Assembly (NCBI RefSeq): GCF_000190475.1
Contig: NZ_AEWH01000004.1
Location: 1 to 64,000, forward strand
DNA length: 64,000 nucleotides
From: Ornithinibacillus scapharcae TW25
Lineage (GTDB): Bacteria; Bacillota; Bacilli; Bacillales; Amphibacillaceae
Direction of reading: 5' to 3'
The notes beneath the pieces are model-generated. The model had not been told where the DNA came from, ran no database searches, and worked only from the letters and a program-made list of their open reading frames with translations. The translations under genes were made by a program, and so were the position numbers. Positions 16,943 through 27,830 of the stretch are shown here, one piece after another (position 1 is the first letter of the stretch; each line of letters begins with the position of its first letter).

Positions 16943-18793
16943 TTACATCACTCGTTTAAACATTTTTTCTAATTCATATGTTGAAAAATGAACAATAATC
17001 GGTCGTCCATGTGGACATGTAAACGGATCCGTTGTTTTTCTTAAATCTTCTAGTAACCGGAACATATCGTCATGATTTAAATAATGATTCGCCTTAATGG
17101 AACGTTTACAAGACATTAGTATCGCCGCTTCCTCACGAATAGACTCGATATTAATACGTTCATCTTGCATAATTTGTTCAATCATCTCTCGGATAACCTC
17201 TTCTTCAAAACCTGTAGGGAACCAATTCGGATACGATCTAATAATATAAGATTGGTTTCCGAACGATTCAAAAAACAATCCTACTTTTTCTAAATCTTCT
17301 TGATAGTGTTCAATAAAAATTGCTTCTTGTTTTGAAAAATCGAACGTAAGTGGAATGAGTAGTTCTTGCACCTCATTAGTTGTTTTCCCTAGCTTTTTCT
17401 TGAAAAATTCATACTTGATTCTTTCTTGAGCTGCGTGCTGATCTATCATGTAAAAACCATTTTCATTTTGAGCAAGTATATACGTACCATGAAGCTGTCC
17501 AATTGGATACATCGTTGGTACACGTTCCTCAGGAGCAAAGACTTCCTCCTTTGTTATCTCAATCTGTTCTTCCACTACTTGTTCAACGGTCTCACTATCA
17601 TTTGTGACCCCGACTTCTTCCTTGTTGAATTCGTTGGTCTGATTTTTAAATCCGTATGGATCTGGTTGTATACTAGATTTTTCTTGTACTAGCCCTGTTC
17701 GGTTCCATGTATCTTCTTTTGCTATCGGCTTAGCCGTATCAAAGTCTATTGTATTTTGGTAGGATTGTCTTGGTTTTTCTATTGGTTTTTGAGGAATCTC
17801 AGGAATAAGTCTTGTTTGTCTAAACGTTTTACGGATTAACTCTTCTACTAACAAATACAACTCTTTATCCTTACTAAATCTAGCTTCTAGTTTTGTTGGA
17901 TGAACATTGACATCTACTAAAATCGGGTCCATTTCAATTTGTAAAACTACTATCGGTGAGCGGCCAATAGGTAATAAAGTATGATATCCTCGGATAATAG
18001 CCTGTGTTAATGGAATGCTTTTAATAAACCTACCATTCAAAATAATGGATACATAGGATCTTGATGCTCTTGTAATTTCGGGTTTTGCGATATACCCACT
18101 TACTTTAAAATCTAATGTCTCTTCTTCTACAGGTAACATTTTCCTTGCTACACCCATTCCATAGATTTGAGCAATAACCTGAAGTAAGTCCCCCGTACCT
18201 GGAGTCTTAAATAATGGTTTGCCGTTATGTGTTGCTTCAAACCGTACTTCTGGATGAGAAAGAGCTAATCTATTTAATAAATCGGTAATATGACCGAGTT
18301 CCGTATGAATAGTTTTCATATACTTTAATCGGGCTGGAGTATTATAAAATAAGTCAGAAACGGTTATTTCAGTACCCTTTCTAGCATCACTTTTACCACG
18401 GTCCACTACGTTTCCGCCTTCTAAGGATAAAAAAGTACCTGCACTATCTCCTTGAGACGTTTTAATTTCTAAGCGGCTGACAGAAGCAATACTAGCAAGT
18501 GCTTCACCGCGGAATCCTAGTGTCTGTACATGAAATAAATCGGATTCGTTCCGTATCTTACTCGTTGCATGACGAAGGAAGGCTCTTTCTACGTCATCCT
18601 CCGCCATTCCTTCTCCATCATCGGTAATTCTAATTAGTTCAAGTCCTGCTTCGTTTACATCAACCTTAATCCACGTACTTCCAGCATCTATGCTGTTTTC
18701 GACTAATTCCTTCACAACTGATGCTGGTCGTTCCACTACTTCACCTGCAGCAATTTTATTCGCTAAAGCATCAGGCATTTGATAAATTTTCAT
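16943..18793 (-). CDS. mutL: DNA mismatch repair protein MutL
   Basis: A 616-residue MutL. The GHKL ATPase motifs [16 protein letters not shown] and TLGFRGEAL are near residues 30, 58 and 92. A variable linker spans about residues 330-440. The C-terminal dimerisation domain carries the endonuclease motif [12 protein letters not shown] near residue 449, plus [10 protein letters not shown] and CPHGRPI, so this is the nicking type found in bacteria without MutH. It lies 25 bases after mutS in one operon. Confidence 0.96.
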   Translation of the reverse strand: MKIYQMPDALANKIAAGEVVERPASVVKELVENSIDAGSTWIKVDVNEAGLELIRITDDGEGMAEDDVERAFLRHATSKIRNESDLFHVQTLGFRGEALASIASVSRLEIKTSQGDSAGTFLSLEGGNVVDRGKSDARKGTEITVSDLFYNTPARLKYMKTIHTELGHITDLLNRLALSHPEVRFEATHNGKPLFKTPGTGDLLQVIAQIYGMGVARKMLPVEEETLDFKVSGYIAKPEITRASRSYVSIILNGRFIKSIPLTQAIIRGYHTLLPIGRSPIVVLQIEMDPILVDVNVHPTKLEARFSKDKELYLLVEELIRKTFRQTRLIPEIPQKPIEKPRQSYQNTIDFDTAKPIAKEDTWNRTGLVQEKSSIQPDPYGFKNQTNEFNKEEVGVTNDSETVEQVVEEQIEITKEEVFAPEERVPTMYPIGQLHGTYILAQNENGFYMIDQHAAQERIKYEFFKKKLGKTTNEVQELLIPLTFDFSKQEAIFIEHYQEDLEKVGLFFESFGNQSYIIRSYPNWFPTGFEEEVIREMIEQIMQDERINIESIREEAAILMSCKRSIKANHYLNHDDMFRLLEDLRKTTDPFTCPHGRPIIVHFSTYELEKMFKRVM

Positions 18794-18818
18794 TAGAAAG
18801 AACCCTTTCTATCTTTAA

Positions 18819-21422
18819 CTACTTTGTTTTCCATTTTTGTTTGGCTAGTTTCTGCAAGCGATGTAATTCATTCATCGCTTCCAATGGTGTCATATCGAAT
18901 AAATCAAGTTCATTCAATCCCTTGATAATACTTTCTTCATCATCATTTAACGTTTTATTATTTTCCGTCACGTTTTCTTCTATAAAAAATGATAATTGAT
19001 CTGATGTTCCCTCACTTACTTCACCGTTATTACCATCTACTTTAGAACCTTTACTTTCGAGCTGATTTAATATAACACTTGCGCGATTTATTAAATTTTC
19101 CGGAAGGCTCGCTAACTTCGCAACATGAATTCCATAACTTTTGTCTGCTGCGCCTTCTTTAATTTGATGTAAAAATACAACATTACCCTCATATTCTTCT
19201 GCTCGAACGTGTACATTACTTAACTTAGGTAAACTATCCTCAAGGGCTGTTAACTCGTGATAATGTGTTGAGAATAAAGTCTTAGCTTTAACATTATGAT
19301 GAATATATTCAACGATTGCTTGGGCAAGTGCCATACCATCATACGTACTTGTTCCTCTACCAATCTCATCCAGTAAGATTAAGCTTCGATTAGTTGCATG
19401 TTCAATCGCATGGTTGGTTTCTAACATCTCCACCATGAATGTACTTTGCCCAGACACAAGATCATCTGCGGCACCAATTCGTGTAAATATCTGATCGAAT
19501 ATCATTAATTCCGCTTCATCACATGGAACAAAACAACCAACTTGTCCCATTATAGCGATTAACGCTAGCTGTCTCATATACGTACTTTTACCTGACATAT
19601 TTGGCCCAGTAATTAATAACATACTTTTCTTTTCGTCAAGCTCTACATCATTAGGGACAAATGTACCATCATCCATTACTTTTTCTATAACCGGGTGACG
19701 TCCATTTTTAATATGGAGTCGATTATCTGTAAAGCTTGGACGATGATAATTATTTGCTTCACTAACAGTGGCAAATGCTTGTAAAACATCAATTTTGCTC
19801 ACAATGTCTGCAAGGGTTTGAATTCTAGGAATCTTTGATTTAATTTGTTCACGTATCTCCGTAAACAGTGTGTATTCTAAATCAACACTTTTTTCTTCTG
19901 CTTCTAAAATTAATTGTTCTTTTTCTTTTAATTCTGGGGTAATAAACCGTTCGGCATTCGTTAATGTTTGTTTACGTTCATATCTACCTTCTGGTAAAAG
20001 GTGGAGGTTAGCCTTCGTAACTTCTATATAGTAACCAAATACTCGGTTAAAACCTATTTTCAGAGATTTAATATTAGTTTCCTGTTTTTCTCTTTGTTCT
20101 AATTCCGCAATCCACTTTTTGCCGTTTCGAGAAGCATCTCGATAACTGTCCAACTGATCATTATATCCGTCTTTAATAATCGATCCCTCTTTTATCGATA
20201 TCGGCGGTTCTTCAGCAATACTTGTTTCCAGTATACGAACAATGTCCTCAGGATAATCTAGTTCGTTCGCTAAATTTACAATCTCTTGATTATCTATTGT
20301 TACCAATAATTCTTTGATTTCTGGAATTCTATTTAGAGATTTTTTAAGCTGTATAAGATCTCGTGCATTTACATTTCCAAATGCAATTCGTCCTGCTAAC
20401 CGTTCTAAATCATAAACAGACTTCAGACTATCTCGTAATGCATCTCGCTCCATGAATGCGTGGTAAAAGCCTTCTACTGCTTCTAGACGATTTTCGATTA
20501 AGACTTTATCTAGTAAGGGTCGTTCTAACCATTTTTTAAGCATTCTTGACCCCATAGCAGTTACTGTTTTATCTAACACCCAAAGCAGGCTACCATGACG
20601 CTTGTTTCTTAAGATGGTCTCCGTTAGCTCTAGATTTCGTTTAGAATACATATCTAATGATAAATACTGATCCAGTTCTAACACTTCTGCTCGTTTCAGA
20701 TGGTCTAGTGAGCGCTTTTGAGTAAATTGCACATAATTTAACAGACGACTAAAAGCTTTGACCAATCGCTCATCATTTAGATTTTCACAGATATCACGGT
20801 ACTCCCCATTGAATGTCACTTCATCCTGGTATGAGAGCGTAATTTGTAAGCGATCCTTCAATTGCTTTTGCAGTACTTCCGGTAAGTTAGATGAAATGAC
20901 AATTTCTTTAATTGGTTGGTTATATAATTCGTGAATGACACGATCAAAGCTTACCTCTACATGCGCAATTCTGCTTTCTCCTGTAGATAAATCAAGGTAT
21001 ACCACAACAAAGGAGCCATCCCCAAAATGGGATACACTAGCAATGTAATTATTATTTCGTTCATTTAACATGGTACTTTCCATTACAGTTCCAGGAGTAA
21101 TTAGTTGTACAACTTCTCTTTTGACAACTCCCTTTGCTGTTTTAGGATCTTCTACCTGTTCGCAAATGGCTACTTTATACCCTTTTTCAACTAAGTTTTT
21201 TATATAGTTTTCAGCAGAATGGTATGGGACTCCACACATTGGAATCTTTTCATCTTGTCCCGCATCCCGCTTGGTTAGAGTGATTTCTAATTCTCTAGAG
21301 GCATTTATTGCATCCTCAAAGAACATCTCATAAAAGTCACCTAGTCTAAAAAATAAAAATGCATCTTGATAATCTGCTTTAATTGTTAAATATTGTTCCA
21401 TCATTGGTGTATATTTTGCCAT
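18819..21422 (-). CDS. mutS: DNA mismatch repair protein MutS
   Basis: An 867-residue mismatch sensor. Domain I has the mismatch-reading Phe-x-Glu in GDFYEMF near residue 33. The ATPase domain has Walker [10 protein letters not shown] near residue 611, [14 protein letters not shown] and FSTHYHEL. The C-terminal tail, with acidic NxDL-like segments, may bind the beta clamp. ATG 21422 is chosen because GGAGG lies eight bases upstream; a longer frame from 21437 would start inside that site. It precedes mutL. Confidence 0.96.
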   Translation of the reverse strand: MAKYTPMMEQYLTIKADYQDAFLFFRLGDFYEMFFEDAINASRELEITLTKRDAGQDEKIPMCGVPYHSAENYIKNLVEKGYKVAICEQVEDPKTAKGVVKREVVQLITPGTVMESTMLNERNNNYIASVSHFGDGSFVVVYLDLSTGESRIAHVEVSFDRVIHELYNQPIKEIVISSNLPEVLQKQLKDRLQITLSYQDEVTFNGEYRDICENLNDERLVKAFSRLLNYVQFTQKRSLDHLKRAEVLELDQYLSLDMYSKRNLELTETILRNKRHGSLLWVLDKTVTAMGSRMLKKWLERPLLDKVLIENRLEAVEGFYHAFMERDALRDSLKSVYDLERLAGRIAFGNVNARDLIQLKKSLNRIPEIKELLVTIDNQEIVNLANELDYPEDIVRILETSIAEEPPISIKEGSIIKDGYNDQLDSYRDASRNGKKWIAELEQREKQETNIKSLKIGFNRVFGYYIEVTKANLHLLPEGRYERKQTLTNAERFITPELKEKEQLILEAEEKSVDLEYTLFTEIREQIKSKIPRIQTLADIVSKIDVLQAFATVSEANNYHRPSFTDNRLHIKNGRHPVIEKVMDDGTFVPNDVELDEKKSMLLITGPNMSGKSTYMRQLALIAIMGQVGCFVPCDEAELMIFDQIFTRIGAADDLVSGQSTFMVEMLETNHAIEHATNRSLILLDEIGRGTSTYDGMALAQAIVEYIHHNVKAKTLFSTHYHELTALEDSLPKLSNVHVRAEEYEGNVVFLHQIKEGAADKSYGIHVAKLASLPENLINRASVILNQLESKGSKVDGNNGEVSEGTSDQLSFFIEENVTENNKTLNDDEESIIKGLNELDLFDMTPLEAMNELHRLQKLAKQKWKTK

Positions 21423-21531
21423 TACAAAATCCTCCAAAAGCCTACATATTATTCTAGTATTATATCATAAAATGTATTATTACGATTGCATCTAGCGTTT
21501 TTTACCTTGCGGGTTAAATGTTATTATCTTC

Positions 21532-21567
21532 AAAAAAAAACTTACGAGGAACATCCCCCGTAAGTTT
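21532..21567 (-). terminator. Terminator of cotE
   Basis: AAACTTACG (21538-21546) pairs with CGTAAGTTT (21559-21567), with GG/CC support near the loop, followed by a long T run on the minus strand. Confidence 0.85.
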
Positions 21568-21569
21568 TG

Positions 21570-22151
21570 TTAATCTTTATTTCTGCTTGCTGAGCTACTC
21601 TCTAAAAAGTCTGGGTTTAAATTGCCTAACTCATCCTCCGTTACAGCGTAATCCCAGCTTTCATCGTCATCGTGCGATTGATGACCTTTTGTGCTAACTT
21701 TAACAAATACTTTAGTTTCACCAACTACTTGAACTAGAAATTCTCGTTCGATGTCGACAAGTACCTTATTACCTTGATTTGCAATTCTACATTCCAGACA
21801 ATTAGGTTGTTGAAGGACCTTACAAATTACATCATAATCATCATTAATGCAATTTTCATCTAACACTCCTAATGGAATGTAATCACAATATGTTACCCTT
21901 TCTGTCACGACTTCAGTTTTTGTATTATCATTATAAGAATACCAAATGTTAATGTCATAGCTTCCATTAACCTCAATGGTATCTTCGGATTTTTTCTTTG
22001 CATTATATAGATGATTAATCACCCAACATCCCAGTATACTTGTAGGTCTATGTGATGGCGAAACAGAATGAGTAGCTTGCGTAAATTTTTTACCTTTTCC
22101 GATAACCGCTTTTGTGATAATTTCTCGATAGTCTTTATCTAGAAAGCTCAT
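21570..22151 (-). CDS. cotE: Spore outer coat morphogenetic protein CotE
   Basis: A 193-residue protein with close resemblance to CotE: DYREIITKAVIGKGKKFTQ near the start, SILGCWVINH, a DINIWYSY stretch, TKTEVVTERV, VLQQPNCLE, and an acidic tail ending NPDFLESS. CotE assembles the outer spore coat in the mother cell. ATG 22151 follows GAGGAGG. Upstream on the minus strand, AC-N17-CATAAAATG is a weak sigma-K/E-like candidate. The neighbours mutS and ymcA are as in B. subtilis. Confidence 0.93.
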   Translation of the reverse strand: MSFLDKDYREIITKAVIGKGKKFTQATHSVSPSHRPTSILGCWVINHLYNAKKKSEDTIEVNGSYDINIWYSYNDNTKTEVVTERVTYCDYIPLGVLDENCINDDYDVICKVLQQPNCLECRIANQGNKVLVDIEREFLVQVVGETKVFVKVSTKGHQSHDDDESWDYAVTEDELGNLNPDFLESSSASRNKD

Positions 22152-22318
22152 AGTTACGTTTACCTCCTCTTTTTTCATAGTCATTTTATGCAAGACAAAT
22201 ACCTAAAGTGCATAATGAATCTATGAAAGGTGAAGAAAGTAGTAAAAATATAGGCATAAACCGTTACACAACAGGAATTGCAGGGATACTATTTACTCGA
22301 AATTAAATCTTTGTAATA

Positions 22319-22361
22319 AAAAATCCGAACGAATTCGAATGGAATTCTTGTTCGGATTTCT
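22319..22361 (-). terminator. Terminator of ymcA
   Basis: AAATCCGAAC (22321-22330) pairs with GTTCGGATTT (22350-22359); T run on the minus strand. The loop contains a second GAATTC repeat. Confidence 0.83.
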
Positions 22362-22375
22362 TGTTTAGTACAAAA

Positions 22376-22804
22376 TTAATGGTCGCAGCCTACACTATTT
22401 TGCTCACCAGAAGCCGTCTTACCTGATAGCGGATCTCCGCCAGTTGATTCGATTACTTGATTCGTAACCTCTCTCGCTATCGTTCCTGATACAAGCTGTA
22501 GCACATCATTAACAACGATTTGCGTTTCCTTAAATTCCTGTACAATGGGAATTTCATCAATTTCTGCTTGAAGGCGATCAATTTCTTCTTCAATTCTCTT
22601 TAGAGCTTCTCTTTTTTCGTATGCTTGGAAATTAACCGCTTGTTTTTGCAAAGTCTTTATCTTTTGAATTAACTTTTGAACCTTCTTGTTTTCGTTAATT
22701 TTTGCTTCCACTTGCTTAAATCGATCGATTTCTTCTGTATTAGCAAGCATGTTAGCTAATCTTTTTGCTTCTTCCAGTATGTCTGTGCGTGTATATTGAG
22801 TCAT
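22376..22804 (-). CDS. ymcA: RicA (YmcA), RNA-processing and biofilm regulator
   Basis: A 142-residue helical protein of the YlbF/YmcA family with a long coiled-coil core (about residues 35-90) and a C-terminal Cys in VGCDH. In B. subtilis RicA acts with RicF and RicT in a complex carrying iron-sulfur clusters that helps RNase Y mature operon mRNAs and is needed for biofilm, competence and sporulation. The C-terminal Cys fits a cluster ligand. It starts directly where miaB stops, and rny is nearby in the window. Confidence 0.9.
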   Translation of the reverse strand: MTQYTRTDILEEAKRLANMLANTEEIDRFKQVEAKINENKKVQKLIQKIKTLQKQAVNFQAYEKREALKRIEEEIDRLQAEIDEIPIVQEFKETQIVVNDVLQLVSGTIAREVTNQVIESTGGDPLSGKTASGEQNSVGCDH

Positions 22805-24382
22805 TTATTTCACCTCTACCGTATTTTCCACCATGACTCCATTTAGGGACCATGTTTTTGTTTCTGTAATTTTGACATCGACTATCTTTCCAATCGATGA
22901 TTTAGGGCCTTTAAAGTTTACTAGTTTATTCTTTTCGGTATAACCCGCAAGAATATTAGGATCCTTTTTGCTTTCCCCTTCAACAAGTACTTTAACGGTT
23001 TTGCCTTCATATGATTTCATAGATGCAGCTGACTGTTTATTCACTAATTCATTTAAACGGTACAAGCGCTGTTTTTTCACTTCTTCTGGAACATCGTCTT
23101 TCTTTTTAGCAGCTGGAGTACCTTCTCTTGGTGAATAAATAAATGTATATGCTGCTTCAAAGCCAACCTCTTCCACCAAGGTCATCGTTTCTTCAAACTG
23201 TTCGTCAGTCTCATTTGGGAAACCAACAATGATATCGGTTGTAAGTGTTGCATTTGGAATAGCTTCTCGAATTTTGCGAACCACTTCCAGATAATCCTCA
23301 CGTGTATACTTTCGGTTCATAAGCTTAAGAACTTCACTACTACCAGATTGAACAGGTAAGTGAATATGATCTAATAAATTTCCACCTTTTGCAAGGACTT
23401 CAATTAGATGGTCATCAAAATCCCTTGGATGAGACGTAGTGAATCGAATACGTGGAATATCGATTTTACGAATGTCGTCCATTAAGTCTCCAAATCGATA
23501 GTCAATGTCTTCAAAGTCTTTTCCATAGGCATTTACATTTTGACCTAATAAAGTTACTTCTTGATATCCCTCTGCCGCAAGATGACGTATCTCCTGGATG
23601 ATATCGTCTGGTCGACGACTTCTTTCTTTCCCACGGGTCATCGGTACGATACAGTAAGTACAAAACTTATCACAGCCATACATGATATTAACCCATGCTT
23701 TAATTTTACCCTTACGAGCCTTAGGGAGATTTTCGATAATATCTCCTTCTTTAGACCATACTTCCACCACTTGCTCTTTACCAAACATCGCTTCCTGTAC
23801 TAAGTTCGGTAACCGATGAATATTATGTGTACCAAATACTAAATCAATATGTTGGTGCTTCTTCATAATTCTATCAACAACTGATTCTTCTTGAGACATA
23901 CAGCCACAGACACCTAGAATTAAATCAGGTTTTTCTGTTTTCAACGGTTTCAAGTGTCCGATTTCACCAAACACCTTGTTCTCTGCATTCTCCCTAATCG
24001 CACACGTATTGAGTAAGATGAGATCGGCTTCACTGGTCTCAGTAGTTGACTCATATCCCATTTCTGAAAGAATACCTGCCATGACCTCAGTATCATGTTC
24101 ATTCATTTGGCAACCGTATGTACGGATTAAGAACTTTTTACCTTTTCCTATTTCTTGCATTTCTTCAGGAATTTGAAAGTCATAATGAAATTGAACTTCT
24201 TCTCTACGTCGCTTTCTTGCTTTCTTTAAATCTGGTGGCTGATAACTAGTTTGAAAATATTTCGCTATCAATTCATCACTAGAAATCTTTTTAATTCGTT
24301 CCATATTATCCTGTTCGGATTCTGTATCCATAGAATTAACCTGGTTAATTTGCGCTTGAGCGAGTCTTTGTTGTTCATTCAT
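22805..24382 (-). CDS. miaB: tRNA-2-methylthio-N6-dimethylallyladenosine synthase MiaB
   Basis: A 525-residue radical SAM methylthiotransferase that adds the 2-methylthio group to i6A37 in tRNA, the step after MiaA. The N-terminal UPF0004 domain has three cluster Cys (YGCQMN, NTCAI, GVCGC); the radical SAM motif is [13 protein letters not shown] near residue 234; a TRAM domain closes the protein. A non-conserved helical N-terminal extension of about 70 residues is typical of Bacillus MiaB. It has its own promoter and is joined to ymcA. Confidence 0.95.
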   Translation of the reverse strand: MNEQQRLAQAQINQVNSMDTESEQDNMERIKKISSDELIAKYFQTSYQPPDLKKARKRRREEVQFHYDFQIPEEMQEIGKGKKFLIRTYGCQMNEHDTEVMAGILSEMGYESTTETSEADLILLNTCAIRENAENKVFGEIGHLKPLKTEKPDLILGVCGCMSQEESVVDRIMKKHQHIDLVFGTHNIHRLPNLVQEAMFGKEQVVEVWSKEGDIIENLPKARKGKIKAWVNIMYGCDKFCTYCIVPMTRGKERSRRPDDIIQEIRHLAAEGYQEVTLLGQNVNAYGKDFEDIDYRFGDLMDDIRKIDIPRIRFTTSHPRDFDDHLIEVLAKGGNLLDHIHLPVQSGSSEVLKLMNRKYTREDYLEVVRKIREAIPNATLTTDIIVGFPNETDEQFEETMTLVEEVGFEAAYTFIYSPREGTPAAKKKDDVPEEVKKQRLYRLNELVNKQSAASMKSYEGKTVKVLVEGESKKDPNILAGYTEKNKLVNFKGPKSSIGKIVDVKITETKTWSLNGVMVENTVEVK

Positions 24383-24436
24383 TAAGCAATCTCCTTTCTA
24401 TCAGGAAAAATGTTATGTATGGGCATTCATTATTAC

Positions 24437-24465
24437 AGTATAAAGCTTTTCAATCATTTTAACAA
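24437..24465 (-). promoter_or_regulatory. Promoter of miaB-ymcA
   Basis: Minus strand TTGTTA (24460-24465) and TATACT (24437-24442), 17-base spacer, about 55 bases upstream of the miaB ATG. Confidence 0.6.
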
Positions 24466-24469
24466 TAAA

Positions 24470-24486
24470 TGTGAAAATTCGTCACA
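24470..24486. promoter_or_regulatory. TGTGA-N7-TCACA palindrome next to the miaB -35
   Basis: A perfect 5+5 inverted repeat with a 7-base spacer, centred near -48 of the predicted start. It resembles Crp/Fnr-family sites, but those normally have a 6-base spacer. The regulator is unknown. Confidence 0.4.
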
Positions 24487-24589
24487 TATAAGTGCATTTA
24501 TATTATGCAAAAATGATGTAAGTAGGTACCCTTCTGATACTAGCAGGGATAGTTCCATCCATAAATCGAGGCAATCTATTTCGCCAAAT

Positions 24590-24621
24590 AAAAAAGTGCT
24601 ACGCATATTCGCGTAACACTA
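24590..24621 (-). terminator. Terminator of spoVS
   Basis: AGTG-c-TACGC pairs with GCGTA-a-CACT around a short loop, followed on the minus strand by Ts. It lies 11 bases past the spoVS stop. Confidence 0.78.
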
Positions 24622-24631
24622 TGTAAAACGC

Positions 24632-24892
24632 TTACCGGGGTTCTACAATTAGTTTAATTGCTGTTCTCTCCTCATTATCAATCATTATATCCGTAAAAGC
24701 TGGGATACAGATAAGATCGACACCACTAGGTGCTACAAATCCTCGAGCGATCGCAACTGCTTTAACGGCCTGGTTCAACGCACCAGCACCGATAGCCTGA
24801 ATTTCTGCTGTGCCACGTTCGCGTAATACATTCGCAAGTGCTCCCGCTACTGAATTTGGATTTGATTTTGCTGAGACTTTTAATATTTCCAC
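24632..24892 (-). CDS. spoVS: Stage V sporulation protein S
   Basis: An 86-residue Alba-like protein, almost invariant in Firmicutes (EILKVSAKSNPNSVAGALA at the start, IGAGALNQAVKAVAIARGF in the middle, IKLIVEPR at the end). It affects septation and coat assembly in B. subtilis. The start is GTG (24890-24892), eight bases after AAGGAGG, which gives the family's standard length; an upstream ATG at 24910 overlaps the ribosome binding site. It follows ymdB. Confidence 0.97.
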   Translation of the reverse strand: MEILKVSAKSNPNSVAGALANVLRERGTAEIQAIGAGALNQAVKAVAIARGFVAPSGVDLICIPAFTDIMIDNEERTAIKLIVEPR

Positions 24893-25013
24893 TACTAGTA
24901 CCTCCTTCATTTGCTATTATAGTTCTATAGCTACTATATTCTTTTCATCGTAAGCTTATAACCATATTATGCATCAAGAATTCAAAAAATTCAAATTTCC
25001 TGGAGGTGACCTT

Positions 25014-25811
25014 CTAGTCTAGATAAGGATTATCCTCATTTATCATGATTCTATCAATTTTTGTTGCTCTTCCATTTTGTTCATTGATAGTAACAATTAC
25101 ACCGTTTAGTTGTGTCCTACCTTCTTTGTCCGGTTCAAAGCGAACTGGTAAACTAGTTAGAAATTTCTTAATGACGGCATCTCGCTCGACACCTAATATT
25201 CCATCATATGGTCCTGTCATCCCTACATCCGTAATATATGCAGTTCCACTTGGTAAAATGCGATTATCTGCTGTTTGTGTGTGCGTATGTGTTCCAACTA
25301 CAGCACTTACTCGGCCATCAACATACCAACCCATAGCTTGCTTTTCACTAGTTGCTTCCGCATGGAAGTCTAAGAATATAATATTGGTTCTTTTTTTGGC
25401 TTCTTTAATTAATTCGTCAACCTTTCTAAACGGATCATCAATTGCGGGTAGAAAGGTACGACCTTGTAAGTTCATAATTGCTAATTCCGTACCGTTCATA
25501 TTAATAAATGTGAGACCCTTGCCCGGAGTTCCAACAGGAAAATTCGCAGGACGAATTAGATTTTTAGCATCATCAATAAATTCGAAGATGTCCTTTTTGT
25601 CCCATGTATGATTACCCATCGTGATAACATTTGCTCCCAATCCCATAAATTGTTTATAGATTTTTTCGGTAATTCCTTTACCGGAGGCTGCATTTTCACC
25701 ATTTATAATGATAGCATTTGGTTTATATTTATCTTTCAGCTTTGGAAGGTATTCCTGTACCATATCTCTTCCTGGTGAACCAAATACATCGCCAATAAAT
25801 AATATTTTCAT
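25014..25811 (-). CDS. ymdB: YmdB metallophosphodiesterase
   Basis: A 265-residue calcineurin-like phosphodiesterase. The metal motifs are GDVFGSPGRD near residue 6, NGENAASGKG, GNHTWD near residue 65, DFHAEATSEK, and GTHTHTQTADNRILP near residue 175. YmdB hydrolyses cyclic nucleotides in vitro and controls biofilm and motility cell fates in B. subtilis. ATG 25811 is preferred to ATG 25823, which has no spaced ribosome binding site. It follows rny, as in B. subtilis. Confidence 0.95.
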   Translation of the reverse strand: MKILFIGDVFGSPGRDMVQEYLPKLKDKYKPNAIIINGENAASGKGITEKIYKQFMGLGANVITMGNHTWDKKDIFEFIDDAKNLIRPANFPVGTPGKGLTFINMNGTELAIMNLQGRTFLPAIDDPFRKVDELIKEAKKRTNIIFLDFHAEATSEKQAMGWYVDGRVSAVVGTHTHTQTADNRILPSGTAYITDVGMTGPYDGILGVERDAVIKKFLTSLPVRFEPDKEGRTQLNGVIVTINEQNGRATKIDRIMINEDNPYLD

Positions 25812-25900
25812 TCTCGTAATCATCCTAACATATATATAAAATGTACCTTTAAGTTTTTCACAAAGAGACTATAATGTCAAAATATATTATGGAACAAACA

Positions 25901-25929
25901 AAAAAGTGAGGGAATAATATCCCCCACTT
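25901..25929 (-). terminator. Terminator of rny
   Basis: AAGTG-a-GGG pairs with CCC-c-CACTT over an 8-base loop, followed by a T run on the minus strand. Confidence 0.8.
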
Positions 25930-25942
25930 ACGCAGTTCATTA

Positions 25943-27514
25943 TTATTTTGCATATTCTACTGCTCTTGTTTCACGTATAACAGTCACTTTGATATGACCT
26001 GGGTAATCAAGCTCACTCTCAATACGTTTACGAATATCTCGTGCAATGCGAGCAGAATCAATATCATCTATTTCATCTGGCTTCACCATAATTCGAATCT
26101 CTCTACCTGCTTGAATTGCAAATGATTTTTCTACACCTGCAAATGATTCAGAAATTTCCTCAAGCTTTTCAAGTCGCTTGATATAATTTTCTAATGTCTC
26201 ACTTCTCGCTCCAGGACGCGCAGCGGATAAAGCATCTGCTGCTGCCACTAGTACGGAAATAACGGAAGTAGGTTCTTCATCACCATGGTGAGAAGCAATC
26301 GCATTAATGACTACTTCGTGTTCTTTGTATTTAATAGCTAGCTCCTTACCGATCTCAACGTGGCTTCCTTCTACTTCATGATCAATTGCTTTCCCAATAT
26401 CATGAAGTAATCCGGCTCTTCTTGCTAATCTTACATCTTCACCTAATTCAGCAGCAAGTAAACCTGATAAATAGGCTACTTCTGTCGAATGCTTTAACAC
26501 ATTTTGACCATAGCTTGTACGGTATTTTAAGCGACCAAGAATCTTAATTAGATCCGGATGTAGACCATGTACACCAACTTCAAATGTTGTTTCTTCTCCA
26601 ACCTCTCGTATATACTCGTCAACCTCACGTCTAGCCTTATCCACCATTTCCTCGATACGAGCAGGGTGAATTCTGCCATCCTGTACTAGTTTCTCTAAAG
26701 CTATACGAGCTGTTTCTCTACGAACTGGGTCAAAACCAGACAGTATGACTGCTTCTGGTGTATCATCAATGATTAAATCGATTCCTGTTAACGTCTCTAA
26801 TGTACGAATGTTTCGACCTTCACGACCAATAATACGACCTTTCATTTCATCATTTGGAAGATTTACAACGGATACAGTTGTCTCAGCAACGTGGTCTGCA
26901 GCACAGCGTTGAAGGGCTAGAGACAAGATATTTTTTGCTTTCTTATCTGCCTCTTCTTTCGCACGATTTTCAGCCTCTTTTACCATGATAGCTGTTTCAT
27001 GTGCAAGTTCCTTTTCAAGTCGCTCTAAAATAATACTTCTAGCCTGATCAGTAGTATAACCGGAAATGCGTTCAAGCTCAGATTGCTGCTCTTGTAAAAT
27101 TGCTTCCACTTTGCTTTCCATTTCTTCAATTTGTTGTTGTTTTTCTGTAAGCGATTGGTCACGTTTTTCTAGGCTGAGTTCACGCTTATCAAGTGTTTCA
27201 CTTTTTCTATCCAGATTTTCTTCTCTTTGCATCAGGCGATTTTCTTGCTTTTGTACTTCAGAACGACGTTCACGTAATTCTTGCTCTGTCTGCTGACGAA
27301 GGCGATGATTTTCATCCTTCGCCTCAAGAAGCGCCTCTTTTTTGGCGGCATCTGCATTTCGATGTGCTTCTTCAACTATTTGCTTCGCTAAATTTTCCGC
27401 ACTTGAGATTTTAGCTTCCGCAATAGATTTACGAATCAGATAACCAACAAACAAACCGACTACAAGGAAAAATACGGCAAGCAAAATGGAGATGAGTAGA
27501 TTAAAGTCTTCCAC
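25943..27514 (-). CDS. rny: Ribonuclease Y
   Basis: A 523-residue membrane-anchored endoribonuclease that initiates mRNA decay. It has one N-terminal membrane helix (about residues 5-25), a long charged coiled coil (about 30-200), a KH domain with [15 protein letters not shown] near residue 220, and an HD domain with [10 protein letters not shown] near residue 370. The start is GTG (27512-27514), six bases from GAGGAGGT. It likely cooperates with the RicA complex; ricA (ymcA) lies in this window. Confidence 0.96.
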   Translation of the reverse strand: MEDFNLLISILLAVFFLVVGLFVGYLIRKSIAEAKISSAENLAKQIVEEAHRNADAAKKEALLEAKDENHRLRQQTEQELRERRSEVQKQENRLMQREENLDRKSETLDKRELSLEKRDQSLTEKQQQIEEMESKVEAILQEQQSELERISGYTTDQARSIILERLEKELAHETAIMVKEAENRAKEEADKKAKNILSLALQRCAADHVAETTVSVVNLPNDEMKGRIIGREGRNIRTLETLTGIDLIIDDTPEAVILSGFDPVRRETARIALEKLVQDGRIHPARIEEMVDKARREVDEYIREVGEETTFEVGVHGLHPDLIKILGRLKYRTSYGQNVLKHSTEVAYLSGLLAAELGEDVRLARRAGLLHDIGKAIDHEVEGSHVEIGKELAIKYKEHEVVINAIASHHGDEEPTSVISVLVAAADALSAARPGARSETLENYIKRLEKLEEISESFAGVEKSFAIQAGREIRIMVKPDEIDDIDSARIARDIRKRIESELDYPGHIKVTVIRETRAVEYAK

Positions 27515-27757
27515 GTTTTCACCTCCTCTTGCTATAAAATTGTTTTTCGGTTCATTCATTTAAAATGTCGGCATGTACCATATTCAATGAATAATTTTCT
27601 AATCGTATAATAAAAGTTAAAATTATACATACTAATTTTATCTTTACGTAAAAATAATGTCAAGGAATCGACATAAATTAAGTAAATATTCGTCACTTTA
27701 AATAGCAATTGTAACTTTTATACTGGGTCTAGAGACCTAAACCCCTCCATGTTCAAA
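27515..27757. other. Leader and promoter region of rny
   Basis: About 240 AT-rich bases between rny and the recA terminator. The rny promoter (27635-27663) leaves a leader of about 115 bases. A 12-base palindrome, GGTCTAGAGACC, lies at 27726-27737 with no known role. I see no coding frame. Confidence 0.55.
27635..27663 (-). promoter_or_regulatory. Promoter of rny
   Basis: Minus strand TTGACA (27658-27663, perfect) and TAAAAT (27635-27640) with a 17-base spacer. Confidence 0.75.
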
Positions 27758-27790
27758 AAAGGTCTGTACCAGCAGTAGGTACAGACCTTT
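27758..27790 (-). terminator. Terminator of recA
   Basis: Perfect 13-bp stem (27758-27770 with 27778-27790), 7-base loop, T run on the minus strand. Confidence 0.92.
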
Positions 27791-27830
27791 CAAAATCGTA
27801 TAACATATTTAATATGTCAACAATTTCTAT

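Noticed and set aside
24410-24616. Plus-strand 68-residue frame between spoVS and miaB
   Set aside because: No ribosome binding site, and it overlaps the miaB promoter and the spoVS terminator.
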